Shown piece by piece: positions 9,877 to 18,890 of a stretch of 64,000 nt of DNA (its first letter is position 1; every line of letters starts with the position of its first letter). The notes under the pieces were generated by a model that was not told the DNA's origin, did not search any database, and saw only the letters and a program-made list of their open reading frames with translations. Both the position numbers and the translations under genes were made by a program. The DNA comes from Anaerococcus urinomassiliensis (GTDB lineage: Bacteria > Bacillota > Clostridia > Tissierellales > Peptoniphilaceae): contig NZ_LT635782.1 of assembly GCF_900128425.1 (NCBI RefSeq), positions 1,680,475 through 1,744,474 of the forward strand, in the 5' to 3' direction.

Positions 9877-11947
9877 GTTGGTTATTATTAGTAAATTCTA
9901 ATAAAGCTTTAAATTCATTTGATGAACCCTCTTTAATAAATACTGGAATTTTATCTATATTAGCATCAACAGTAACATACTGACCACCCTTATAAATTTT
10001 TCCATCGAAAATATCAACCCAGCTACTTGAATCAGGTAAGTATAATTCTCTACTGGTCATACCTTCATATAAAATAGGTGCAACTAGCATTTTATCTCCA
10101 AACATATATTCATTATCAACATTCCAGCATTCTTTATCTTCTGGGAATTCGTAGAATAAAGGTCTCATCAGAGGATTTCCGAAATCATGAGCGTCTTGCA
10201 TTAAGTTGTCTATATAATCTATGATTTTTTCCCTTATGTGTAAATATCTAGTAAATATTTCCTCAGCTTGATCTCCATATGACCATATTTCATTAGGTGC
10301 ACCTGTAGGCATTCTTCCGCCACCTTTGTTAGAAAGTGGTTTACTATGTGGTAGCCTGTCACCGTGCATTCTAAGAATTGGCGAAAATGTTGCATATTGA
10401 AACCATCTAATCATTAGTTCCCTGAAACCTTCATCGTTTGGATTACCACCATGGAAACCACCTATATCCGTTGTCCACCATGGTAGGCCTGCCATTCCAA
10501 CATTCAGTCCTGTATTAACCTGATTTCTTAAAGCTCTAAAACTACTATCTATATCACCCGACCAAGCCAATGCGCCATATCTTTGTGCACCAGCCCAAGC
10601 TCCTCTTACAAGTGTAACAACTGGCTTTTCACTTTCACTCAATCCATCATATATCATCTTAAGATATCCAATTGGATATAAATTCCCAATTTGTAGAACG
10701 GTTCCTTTATGATATCTATAATTGTCAAAATCATATACTGCATAGCCAGGCTCTGCAACATCTATCCAATAGTAGTCTATGCCTAAAGATTCATAATTCT
10801 TCTTCAATAAAGACCACACATATTCAGTAGCTTCTCTATTAGTAGTATCTACAAAAACAGTTGTTCCCTGAATTTGCATAGTGAGTCTAACACCCCTATT
10901 TACATCTACCAAATAACCATTTTCCAGATAAACATTGTAGTTTTCAGCATCAGTTTGTACAGTAGGCCATACAGAAATCAAAGGTTCAACATTATAATTA
11001 TTTTTCAAGTCATCAATCAGCACTTTTACATTTGGCCAGTAGTCCTCATCAAACTTATATTCCCCTTGGTGAGGCCAGTGAAAATAATCAATAGCAATTG
11101 TAGATAATTCAATCCCCCTTTCTTTATATCCTTTTACTACTTCCATTACTTCTTCAGGAGTTCTGTATCTTAACTTGCTTTGCCATAATCCCAATAAATT
11201 TTTTGGCATTTTAGGAACTCTTCCTGTTACAGCGGTATATTTTTGCATTATTTCTTTTGGGCTATCACCTGCACAAATCCAATAGTCGATTGAAAAAGTA
11301 GAAGGCATTTTCCATTCAGTAATATTTTTTGCAAAATTAACCTTACCAATACCTGGATTATTCCATAAAAAACCATAGTTCAAATTAGAAATATAAAAAG
11401 GTATAGATATTTGTGAATTTCTTTGTGCAAGTTCTAAACTAGTATATTTAAGATCTAGAAATTCGTGTTGATACTGACCCATACCAAATATTTTTTCTTT
11501 ATTATCTGATTCAAATCTACATGTGATTTCAAAATCTCCACCATTATTCGATCTATACTCTCGTGACTTTAATTTTAATGTGGAGTTAAAATCTCTGGTA
11601 ACTTCTATATTTCCTACATCTTCTGAACCATCATCGTGTTTTACAGCTCTTAATCGGATATACTCTCTTAGAATAATTTCATTTTTGTCATTATAAAATG
11701 TTATTCTATCCCTATGATCCAATATAGCACATATCTTTCCATTCCTAATACTATAGGATCCATTTTTTAAATCCTTAACCTCTACATCTAAAATGTCATT
11801 AGATTTTTCTAATAAAGCATAATTTTCGTTATTGCATTTTCTATCTGGAAATGCTCTAACTCTAATTGAATCTTTTGACCATGCTTCTATTATTAGAAGC
11901 TCTTTGTCAAACTTCTTCTCTATCCTATCCTTGTATAATCCAATCAT
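9863..11947 (-). CDS. GH31 glycosidase (alpha-xylosidase / alpha-glucosidase), copy 2
   Basis: First gene of the leftward xylose operon: a 694-residue GH31 enzyme without signal peptide. Predicted nucleophile D396 lies in 'YYWIDVAEPG' and acid/base D465 in 'LAWSGDIDSS'; 'RWFQYATFSPILRMHGD' is shared with the neighbouring copy. The ATG at 11947 has AGGAGC upstream and directly follows the divergent operator region. Two related but clearly diverged GH31 enzymes side by side imply two linkages or a substrate with more than one alpha-linked residue. No frameshift is seen. Confidence 0.88.
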   Translation of the reverse strand: MIGLYKDRIEKKFDKELLIIEAWSKDSIRVRAFPDRKCNNENYALLEKSNDILDVEVKDLKNGSYSIRNGKICAILDHRDRITFYNDKNEIILREYIRLRAVKHDDGSEDVGNIEVTRDFNSTLKLKSREYRSNNGGDFEITCRFESDNKEKIFGMGQYQHEFLDLKYTSLELAQRNSQISIPFYISNLNYGFLWNNPGIGKVNFAKNITEWKMPSTFSIDYWICAGDSPKEIMQKYTAVTGRVPKMPKNLLGLWQSKLRYRTPEEVMEVVKGYKERGIELSTIAIDYFHWPHQGEYKFDEDYWPNVKVLIDDLKNNYNVEPLISVWPTVQTDAENYNVYLENGYLVDVNRGVRLTMQIQGTTVFVDTTNREATEYVWSLLKKNYESLGIDYYWIDVAEPGYAVYDFDNYRYHKGTVLQIGNLYPIGYLKMIYDGLSESEKPVVTLVRGAWAGAQRYGALAWSGDIDSSFRALRNQVNTGLNVGMAGLPWWTTDIGGFHGGNPNDEGFRELMIRWFQYATFSPILRMHGDRLPHSKPLSNKGGGRMPTGAPNEIWSYGDQAEEIFTRYLHIREKIIDYIDNLMQDAHDFGNPLMRPLFYEFPEDKECWNVDNEYMFGDKMLVAPILYEGMTSRELYLPDSSSWVDIFDGKIYKGGQYVTVDANIDKIPVFIKEGSSNEFKALLEFTNNNQHENI

Positions 11948-12010
11948 TTTTGCTCCTATAAATATATCAATTTCTAAAATAATATAACTTATTAAAAATA
12001 ACCACTAAAA

Positions 12011-12072
12011 AACATACATCTCGGTTGTTTGTTAGTAAATTTATTTACTAACTAAACTATATCATATATAAT
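12011..12072. promoter_or_regulatory. divergent promoters sharing a palindromic ROK/XylR-type operator
   Basis: A perfect 9-bp inverted repeat GTTAGTAAA / TTTACTAAC with a 4-base spacer occupies 12031-12052. Rightward promoter for the ROK gene: TTTACT (12044-12049), 17 bases, TATAAT (12067-12072). Leftward promoter for the GH31 operon: TTTACT on the minus strand (12034-12039), 17 bases, TATGTT (12011-12016). Each arm of the operator therefore contains the -35 of one promoter, so one bound repressor would block both. Confidence 0.8.
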
Positions 12073-12143
12073 AGTATCTGTAAAGTGTTTTTTGCTTTAT
12101 TTTGAAAAATTTGTTTAATATAATTATAAGAAACGGAGACATT

Positions 12144-13256
12144 ATGAGAAATGAATATCAAGTTCTAATATTAAATGAACTATTAAATAATATAAAAAAA
12201 TCAAGAGTTGATCTATCTAAAGATTTAAAAATAAATAAAACCTCTATTTCATCAAGTGTCAGTAGTCTTATTAATGAGAATTTGATTACTGAGGTTAGTG
12301 TTGGTGAGGCTTCTTCTAAAGGTGGTAGGAGGCCTATAGAGTTAACTTTAAATCATGAGTACGCCTATTTCATCGCTATTGATTTATCTAGAGATTATAT
12401 ATCATATTGCATTTGTAATATGAATTTTGATATTAAAAGTTACGATATTAAGAGAATTAATATTAGTAGTGAAAATGTCACTGATGAAATTGGAGAAATC
12501 ATTAGCCAGACTCAAGAAGATTATATAATTGCTGGGGACAATAAGTTAAAGGGAGTTTCTATAGCTATTCATGGAATAGTCAGGGATAATAGAGTAATAT
12601 TTACTCCTAACTATGATATAGATCAAATAGATTTGGTTGCTGAACTGAAAGAGGTCTTCCCTGATATTGATTTTAATTTAATTAATGAGTCCAATGCTGC
12701 TGCCCTATGCGAATATTATATTACGCAAATTGATAATTTGACTACTATAAATGTTGGTAGTGGTGTTGGCTCTGGCATTATAATAGATGGAAAGCTTCAC
12801 AAGGGCAATAGAGGTTATGGTGGTGAGATTGGTCATATGATTATCGTACCAGATGGCGAAAGTTGCCATTGTGGTAATAATGGGTGTTTTGAAAGATATT
12901 GTTCGACTTCTGCAGATATTGATTATTATAATACTTTGTCAGATGATAAAATTTCAACATCTAGTGAACTTATAGATAGATATTTTGCTAATGATGAATT
13001 TGCCATAAATACTGTTGAAAGAAATATAAAGTATATGAGTATAGGCATTAATAACATTGTTAAAACTATCGATCCTGCCTGTGTATATATTAATAGTGAC
13101 TTGGCTTATAATATTCCTTTTTACCTAAAGAAGGTATCAGAGAATGTAATATCAACTTTTGGCCAACCTATAGCTATTGAAGTATCAAAGTTTAATGATA
13201 AATCCACTCTCATTGGTTGTATTTATCATTCTATAATTAATTTTTTTGAAAAATAG
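12144..13256 (+). CDS. ROK-family transcriptional repressor (XylR-like)
   Basis: DNA-binding sugar-responsive repressor. From the ATG at 12144 the protein has 370 residues; this start has CGGAG just upstream, whereas the longer frame would need a TTG at 12102 with no ribosome site. The N-terminal 70 residues form a winged helix-turn-helix ('RVDLSKDLKINKTSISSSV'). They are followed by the ROK fold with 'INVGSGVGSGIIIDGKL', 'GEIGHMIIVPDG' and the zinc motif 'CHCGNNGCFERYC'. It is divergent from the GH31-PTS-xylAB operon across a palindromic operator, as for XylR regulators. The inducer is probably xylose or a xyloside. Confidence 0.9.
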   Translation: MRNEYQVLILNELLNNIKKSRVDLSKDLKINKTSISSSVSSLINENLITEVSVGEASSKGGRRPIELTLNHEYAYFIAIDLSRDYISYCICNMNFDIKSYDIKRINISSENVTDEIGEIISQTQEDYIIAGDNKLKGVSIAIHGIVRDNRVIFTPNYDIDQIDLVAELKEVFPDIDFNLINESNAAALCEYYITQIDNLTTINVGSGVGSGIIIDGKLHKGNRGYGGEIGHMIIVPDGESCHCGNNGCFERYCSTSADIDYYNTLSDDKISTSSELIDRYFANDEFAINTVERNIKYMSIGINNIVKTIDPACVYINSDLAYNIPFYLKKVSENVISTFGQPIAIEVSKFNDKSTLIGCIYHSIINFFEK

Positions 13257-13266
13257 GGTTATAAAT

Positions 13267-13310
13267 GCTGCAGCATGTAAGATTATCTTACATCTGCAGC
13301 TTTTTTCTTT
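13267..13310 (+). terminator. terminator of the ROK repressor gene
   Basis: The hairpin GCTGCAG...CTGCAGC, extended by ATGTAAGAT/ATCTTACAT with a single bulge (13267-13300), is followed by a run of six T and more T-rich sequence. It separates the repressor from the convergent lacD. Confidence 0.85.
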
Positions 13311-13314
13311 AGTC

Positions 13315-14301
13315 TTATTCTTCTTCAATCTTATCAAATACTGATGTTGCGGTTTCTTTTATTACTTCGTTTAGGGTTACTATGTTGTCTTTGCCTTCTG
13401 TGTTTAGCCATTCTTTTGCGTCTTCTGCTGATTTGCCGAATACGTCTACTGCGCCTCTCCATGTTGCTCTGCCGCATAGGACGCCGTTGAATGTTGATCC
13501 GGCTTCTTTGGCGAATTTTAGGGTTTCTTTGAATAAGTCTGCGCTTACTCCACCGCTTAGGAAGATGAATGGGATGTTTGTTGCGTCTGATTGGTCTTTG
13601 AAATATTTAAGGGCTTCATCTCTTGTGTGGAGGATTTCGCCTTCTCCGTAGCCTTCTACAAAGTTCATATTTACTGGTGCTTCTACTTTTAGTACGTCTA
13701 CCTTGTATCTTGGATCATCGAATACTTTCATTGATTCGATTACCTTTTTTGGACGTAATTTTGAGTATTCAATTCCTTTGGCATCGTCGATATTGGCATC
13801 GTAGTTTACGATTTCTAGGAAGTATGGAAGTCCAAGCGCTTCGCATTCATAACCTACTCTTTCTACCCAAGCTTTTTTGATGTCGTTGATTTCTTCACTT
13901 TCGTCTATGTCGTAGTATAGTAGGACTTTTACTGCGTTTGCGCCCATTTCTTTGATTCTTAGTCCTGATACGAAGTTTATTAGTCTTGGTAGTCTGCCTT
14001 CTTCATATTCGTCATAGCCTGTTTGTTCATATGACATGATTAGGCCAGCATTTTTATCTTTTGCTTCTACTCCCTTCATGCCATAGATTGGGTCTAGCAA
14101 TATTGATGATGAGTACTTTGTAAGTTCGCTTGATACTAATTCTTTGAATTTGCCGATTCCTTCGACATTGTTTAATTCTGGGTTTGCTTTTCCCATCATT
14201 TTTTCCATTGATCCACGTTGGTCAATGGCAAGGGCAGCTATTGCTCCTTCTTCGTTTACTAGTTGTTTGAGATTTTCGTATTTTTCGTGAGATACTTTCA
14301 T
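13315..14301 (-). CDS. lacD: tagatose 1,6-diphosphate aldolase
   Basis: Class I aldolase splitting tagatose-1,6-bisphosphate into dihydroxyacetone phosphate and glyceraldehyde-3-phosphate. Its 328 residues fit LacD (about 325). Typical segments are 'AALAIDQRGSMEKMM' near the N-terminus, 'KVLLYYDIDE', 'DVLKVEAPVNMNFVEGYG' (the Schiff-base lysine lies in 'VLKVE') and 'FIFLSGGVSADLF'. It overlaps the lacC stop by one base (TAATG), so the two are coupled. It is the last gene of the galactose/GalNAc catabolic operon. Confidence 0.95.
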   Translation of the reverse strand: MKVSHEKYENLKQLVNEEGAIAALAIDQRGSMEKMMGKANPELNNVEGIGKFKELVSSELTKYSSSILLDPIYGMKGVEAKDKNAGLIMSYEQTGYDEYEEGRLPRLINFVSGLRIKEMGANAVKVLLYYDIDESEEINDIKKAWVERVGYECEALGLPYFLEIVNYDANIDDAKGIEYSKLRPKKVIESMKVFDDPRYKVDVLKVEAPVNMNFVEGYGEGEILHTRDEALKYFKDQSDATNIPFIFLSGGVSADLFKETLKFAKEAGSTFNGVLCGRATWRGAVDVFGKSAEDAKEWLNTEGKDNIVTLNEVIKETATSVFDKIEEE

Positions 14302-15227
14302 TATATTTCCTCCACTTTTATTTGATCAAAGTACTTTACAAAGTCGTCCATATTTATTGTTGCTGTTTGTGGATTTAGGACATTTAGCAGACCACAAGTC
14401 ATGCTTGTTTTTATGACATCTACATCAGACATTTGTTTTTCAATAGCATACAAAGCCCCAGCTACAGATGAGTCCCCACTTCCTACTGGGTTAATGGCTT
14501 CTACTACTGGAACTGATGCTTTGTAAAGTTTATCTTTAATTTTTACAACAGCCCCATCTTTGCCAAGGGAAACTATTATAGTGTTGATTGATTTAAAAGG
14601 TTCATCAAACAATACTTCATTTAGATTATCTTTGTTGACTTCAAATCCAAGTACATCACTTAATTCTGTTTCATTAGGCTTGATCAAATCAGGTTTTATG
14701 TCAGATTTGATTACTGATTCAAGAGTCTTGCCAGATGTATCAACGGATATAAATTTATTATTATCTTTTGCGTATTTTATAATTGTTTGATAAAAATCTA
14801 CATCAAGACCCTTTGGAAGTGATCCCGAAATATTTAAAATGTCACATCCATCTGTAATTTTATCAAGGCTTGCTATAAATTTATCTTTTTCTTCTTGTGT
14901 AATCTCTGGCCCTTTTTCTAGGATTTCTGTTTGCTTTCCTTCATGTAGGATTGCAATACAATTTCTTGTGGCACCTTCAATTTCAACAAATCTAGCTTCT
15001 TGGCCTTTTTCTGCAAGAGTTTCTTTGATAAACTCTCCTAAAGCACCACCGATAAAGCCAGAATGAGCTACATCTGCTCCAAGAGTTTGTAAGACATTTC
15101 CGACATTTAAACCTTTGCCACCTGCAGTTTTTAAAACTTTTTCAGTCCTGCTAACTCCATCGATATTCAGTTGATCTAGTTGGTAAGAAATATCTACCGA
15201 TGGATTTGCTGTGATTGTTAAAATCAT
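14301..15227 (-). CDS. lacC: tagatose-6-phosphate kinase (PfkB family)
   Basis: Phosphorylates tagatose-6-phosphate at C1. The product has 308 residues from the ATG at 15227, which forms an ATGA overlap with the nagA stop; a GTG six bases upstream is possible. PfkB features: N-terminal 'MILTITANPSVDISY', 'TAGGKGLNVGNVLQTLG' and C-terminal 'NPVGSGDSSVAGAL' with the catalytic aspartate. The family cannot be told from 1-phosphofructokinase by motif alone, but adjacency to lacD and co-occurrence with lacAB make the tagatose role likely. Confidence 0.9.
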   Translation of the reverse strand: MILTITANPSVDISYQLDQLNIDGVSRTEKVLKTAGGKGLNVGNVLQTLGADVAHSGFIGGALGEFIKETLAEKGQEARFVEIEGATRNCIAILHEGKQTEILEKGPEITQEEKDKFIASLDKITDGCDILNISGSLPKGLDVDFYQTIIKYAKDNNKFISVDTSGKTLESVIKSDIKPDLIKPNETELSDVLGFEVNKDNLNEVLFDEPFKSINTIIVSLGKDGAVVKIKDKLYKASVPVVEAINPVGSGDSSVAGALYAIEKQMSDVDVIKTSMTCGLLNVLNPQTATINMDDFVKYFDQIKVEEI

Positions 15228-16351
15228 GCCCACGCCTTATTTCCGTCGATGTATGTTGCTTTTAGTTCCAAATCTTCGTCTAAAACTATAAAGTCAGCAG
15301 TATATCCTATTTTTAGTTTGCCACAAACATCATCTATGCCAACAGATTTGGCAGGGATCAGGCTTGCCATTTGGATGGCTTCAAATACATCGGCAATGTC
15401 CCAATCAACAACATTTTTAACTGCATCTTTAAGTTTTAGAATTGATCCAGCAAGAGATCCGCCCTCTTTTAGTCTTGCAGTACCATCTTTAACAATTACA
15501 TCGTATTCGCCAAGTTTGTAGTCGCCTTCAGCCATACCACCTGCTGCCATACAATCTGTGATAAGGGCAATGTGATCACGACCTTTGACATTCATCAATA
15601 TATTGGCAGAAACTGGATTTACGTGGTGGCCATCGCAAATAAGCTCGCTTATGGCTTCTGAATTCATAGCAGCTCCAACCATTCCAGGATTTCTGTGGTG
15701 AAGACCACTCATGCCATTATAGGTGTGGACAAAAATATTTGCTCCAGCATCAACCGCATCAATAGCCACATCATAGGAAGCATCAGAGTGGCCAAGGGCA
15801 ACGTATACGCCCATAGCATTTGCCTTTTTGATGAAGTCAGTTACTCCTTCTCTTTCTGGAGCAATGGCGATTTTATTAACCAAACCATTTGATAAATCTT
15901 TCCATTTTTTAAGTTTTTCTATATCTGGATCTGACATATATTTGTCATTTTGGGCACCCTTATATTTCTCTGTGAAAAATGGGCCTTCAAGGAAGACTCC
16001 TCTTATTTTGGCACCCTCGGCTTCTTTGTATTCCTCGCCAATTACCCTACAAGCTTCATTAAGTCTATCTGTAGAATCTGTAAGGGTAGTTGGTAAAAAG
16101 CTTGTAACTCCAGTTTCAAGTAGACCCTTAGAAATAATATTTAAGGCACCAGGCTTAGCATTCATAATATCTTCGCCATGGTAGCCATGAATGTGAGTAT
16201 CTACAAGACCAGGAGCAATGATTTCTCCCAGGTCTTCGTACTCTTCTGGTTCATTTTTAGAAAATGACTTAATAACGCCATCTTCAACTTCCATAAAATA
16301 GTCTTTCAAGACTTCATCTTCTAAAATAATATATTTAGCTTTATAAAACAT
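15224..16351 (-). CDS. nagA: N-acetylglucosamine-6-phosphate deacetylase
   Basis: Amidohydrolase removing acetate from GlcNAc-6-P (some members also act on GalNAc-6-P). The 375 residues match the family. Metal and catalytic motifs are 'APGLVDTHIHGYHGED' (HxH), 'GPFF', 'ALGHSDASYD', 'HTYNGMSGLHHRNPG' and 'LITDCMAAGG' with the catalytic Asp. It lies between agaS and lacC. In that company a GalNAc-6-P deacetylase (AgaA-like) role is as plausible as GlcNAc-6-P; NagB encoded at 62.8 kb could use the GlcN-6-P product. Confidence 0.93.
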   Translation of the reverse strand: MFYKAKYIILEDEVLKDYFMEVEDGVIKSFSKNEPEEYEDLGEIIAPGLVDTHIHGYHGEDIMNAKPGALNIISKGLLETGVTSFLPTTLTDSTDRLNEACRVIGEEYKEAEGAKIRGVFLEGPFFTEKYKGAQNDKYMSDPDIEKLKKWKDLSNGLVNKIAIAPEREGVTDFIKKANAMGVYVALGHSDASYDVAIDAVDAGANIFVHTYNGMSGLHHRNPGMVGAAMNSEAISELICDGHHVNPVSANILMNVKGRDHIALITDCMAAGGMAEGDYKLGEYDVIVKDGTARLKEGGSLAGSILKLKDAVKNVVDWDIADVFEAIQMASLIPAKSVGIDDVCGKLKIGYTADFIVLDEDLELKATYIDGNKAWA

Positions 16352-16371
16352 ATTTCCTCCAAAGCTTTTTC

Positions 16372-17505
16372 TTAAGCATTATAAGGGTGGATTATTACGC
16401 CCTTTACAACCCTGTTAACTGTTCCAGATTTTGATGGATTGTCTGGTGTGTTTCCAATTCTGAGACTAGTAATAAGACTTATAAGTTGGCCAACAATAAT
16501 ATATGGTAAAGCAAGGTATGCATCATTATAAACATTATTTTCGTAAACTAATTTTTCAAAATCACCTTCTATATCTGTATTGGCAAGTGCAATAATCTTT
16601 TTAGCTATTTTATCAGCAGCTGTTTCATTTAATATATCAAGGTCATAATCTTTTGTATAATCATTTGATGAAATAAATGAAACTATTAATGTTTTATCAT
16701 TTACAAATGATTTTGGACCATGTCTAAAGCCCATTGATGATTCATATAAACTTGCAACTTCTCCAGCTGTAAGTTCTAAGACCTTTAGTCTTGCTTCATT
16801 TGTTAGTTTGTAAAGAGGACCAGAACCTAAATAGATTATTCTATCAAAATCAAAATCTATCAATTCTTCAATTTTACCTGCATCATCCAAGATTTCTCTT
16901 GCTGTATTAGAAAGTTCTCCTACAAGTTCCTTCTTATCATTTCTATCGTCAAAGATTAAAAGAGCAGATAAAAGCATGCATGTAAATGAACTTGTCATAG
17001 CAAATCCCTTGTCATTTGTGCCTTCTGGTTCTATAAATACAAATGATTTTTCATCATCGGCAAGCTTTAGTGCAAGTTTTCCATCAGGAGCACAAGTTAG
17101 GGCAAGATTATAAAAATCATCTACAAGCTGATCTCCAAGTTCAACTGCTGCAAGGGATTCTGGAGAGTTTCCACTTCTTGCAAAAGAAACTAAAAGAGTC
17201 TTTTGGTTTTTATTAAAGTGTAGGTATGGAGCGGAAACAAGATCAGTTGTTGCTATACTTTCAAACTGGTATTTGCCGTTATTTTTCAAATATTCACTAG
17301 CAACATTGCCCACATATTCACTTGTACCGGCACCTGTAAAAATAACTCTTACATCATCACCTAGTTTAGCTAAAAACTCATCTATTTTCGCTTTTCTTTC
17401 TTCATATAAATCATAAACTTTGAGCCATTTTTCCCCTTGAGAGAAAATTTCGCTATAAGTATTAATCGCATCGTTAGCTTTTATATATTCTGAATCTAAA
17501 TACAT
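16372..17505 (-). CDS. agaS: AgaS-type SIS-domain sugar-phosphate deaminase/isomerase
   Basis: A 377-residue cytoplasmic protein with two SIS domains. The first has 'FTGAGTSEYVGNVASEYL' (about 57-74) and 'LVSFARSGNSPESLAAVEL' (about 109-127); the second has 'LGSGPLYKLTNEARLKVLEL' and 'GFRHGPKSFV'. This layout is typical of AgaS, which converts galactosamine-6-phosphate to tagatose-6-phosphate plus ammonia. That would feed directly into lacC and lacD downstream. AGGAGG precedes the ATG. A 100-base gap separates it from the broken oxidoreductase gene; no convincing promoter was found there. Confidence 0.88.
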   Translation of the reverse strand: MYLDSEYIKANDAINTYSEIFSQGEKWLKVYDLYEERKAKIDEFLAKLGDDVRVIFTGAGTSEYVGNVASEYLKNNGKYQFESIATTDLVSAPYLHFNKNQKTLLVSFARSGNSPESLAAVELGDQLVDDFYNLALTCAPDGKLALKLADDEKSFVFIEPEGTNDKGFAMTSSFTCMLLSALLIFDDRNDKKELVGELSNTAREILDDAGKIEELIDFDFDRIIYLGSGPLYKLTNEARLKVLELTAGEVASLYESSMGFRHGPKSFVNDKTLIVSFISSNDYTKDYDLDILNETAADKIAKKIIALANTDIEGDFEKLVYENNVYNDAYLALPYIIVGQLISLITSLRIGNTPDNPSKSGTVNRVVKGVIIHPYNA

Positions 17506-17605
17506 TATTCCTCCTCATAAATTAGAAAGATTTATTTTACCTCTATTTTAATCTTACCAATTTTCATAAATCATTAAAGATTACTTTTGCATCAACTAAT
17601 CAAAT

Positions 17606-18859
17606 TCAATTATCCAAGCCACTTATAAATTCATCCATATTTATAAGTTTCTTCTTTTTTCTGCTTTGTTCAGCAGCAAAGCACATCAAATGGCTCATAA
17701 CTGATTCGCTGGCACCTGTTTTTATCTTGTCCTTATCCCCTGATATGTCTTCCATGAAAGCTTTGATTATTGCTGCATCGCCTCCACCATGGCCACCATT
17801 CATCTCTTGAACTTTGATAACTCTTTCTTCGCTTGATCCGAATGTTTTGATGATAATTTCTTTTTCATGGTCATCTGCAATTATTTCGCCTTTAGTACCT
17901 TGAATTTTGATATTTCTATGAACGTTTTTAGCAAAGGCAGAAAGGTTAAATACAGCAGTCACATCATCTTCAAATTCGATTGTAGTTGCTTGGTGGTCGC
18001 AAACAGTATTATCACATACCCATACACATCTACCATAAGGACCATTTTCTAAGGCTTCTATTAGACCCTCTTCTGTAAGACTTGGATCTACAAGGTTTCT
18101 CCAGCCATAGCCTCTATAACCCTGTCTATAGAAGTTTTTAGTTGAATAGATACATTCATCTTGGTATTTACAAGATAGGCATCTATCACTTGCTCCTTCT
18201 GGTTGGTTTTCGTGAACAAAATATGTTAAATTTCCAACAGATGATATACTCTTTGGCTTAAGTCCTAAGAAATAAAGTAAAATATCCATGTCATGACATG
18301 ATTTTTGAAGAATTAAAGGAGAAGATTCTTCTTCATTTCTCCAATTACCTCTTACAAAGGAATGAGCAAAGTGGAAATATCCAATATTTTCATTGTGGTT
18401 GATATTTATAACTTTGCCGATTGCTCCACTGTCAAGGACTTCTTTTATCTTAGTATAAAATGGTGCATATCTAAGCACGTGGCAGATCATAAATACATTG
18501 TCTTTTGCCTCAGCTTTTTTGGCTATATTAAATACCTCATCAGCATTTGGACTTATAGGTTTTTCTAGCAATATATCAACATCATAATCCAATGCTTTCA
18601 TAGTAATGTCATAGTGTTGTCTATCATATGTAGCTATAACCAAGGCATCCACAAATTTTTCTTGATCCATTTTCTTGAAGAAATCATCTGCATTATCAAA
18701 AAGATACTCTGGATCAATTCCAAATTCTTCGCCAGTAAGTTCTAGTTTCTTTTGATTCCACTATACTGCAGCTACTATCTCAACTTCTGCGTATTTATCA
18801 AGTTCTCTAGCGTATGCGATCCTTCCTCTCTCGCCCGCTCCTATAATTCCAACTTTCAT
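17606..18859 (-). pseudogene. Gfo/Idh/MocA-family oxidoreductase interrupted by an in-frame TAG
   Basis: The frame runs from the ATG at 18859 (AGAGGAC upstream) and starts with a Rossmann fingerprint 'MKVGIIGAGERGRIAYAREL'. Codon 33 is TAG (18761-18763); after it the same frame continues to 17606, so only a single codon separates the pieces. Intact, it would have about 417 residues: NAD-binding domain with 'ILLEKPISPNADEVFNIAKK', then a substrate domain with a cysteine cluster 'CLSCKYQDEC' and 'CVWVCDNTVC'. An internal ATG at 18670 could give a product lacking the nucleotide-binding motif. The family includes sugar dehydrogenases and the GH109 NAD-dependent glycosidases. A sequencing error cannot be excluded. 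Confidence 0.85.
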
Positions 18860-18890
18860 GATTAGTGTCCTCTGCTAAATATGGTTTTAC

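Noticed and set aside
12102..12143. Longer N-terminus for the ROK repressor
   Set aside because: Needs a TTG start without ribosome site and would extend into the leader; the ATG at 12144 has CGGAG.
15828..16184. Plus-strand ORF of 118 codons opposite nagA
   Set aside because: Antisense shadow of the conserved nagA coding sequence; no similarity or ribosome site.
18361..18670. Gfo/Idh gene as a normal gene starting at 18670
   Set aside because: The same frame continues upstream of one TAG into a clear Rossmann motif and a proper ribosome site, so a broken longer gene is the better reading.
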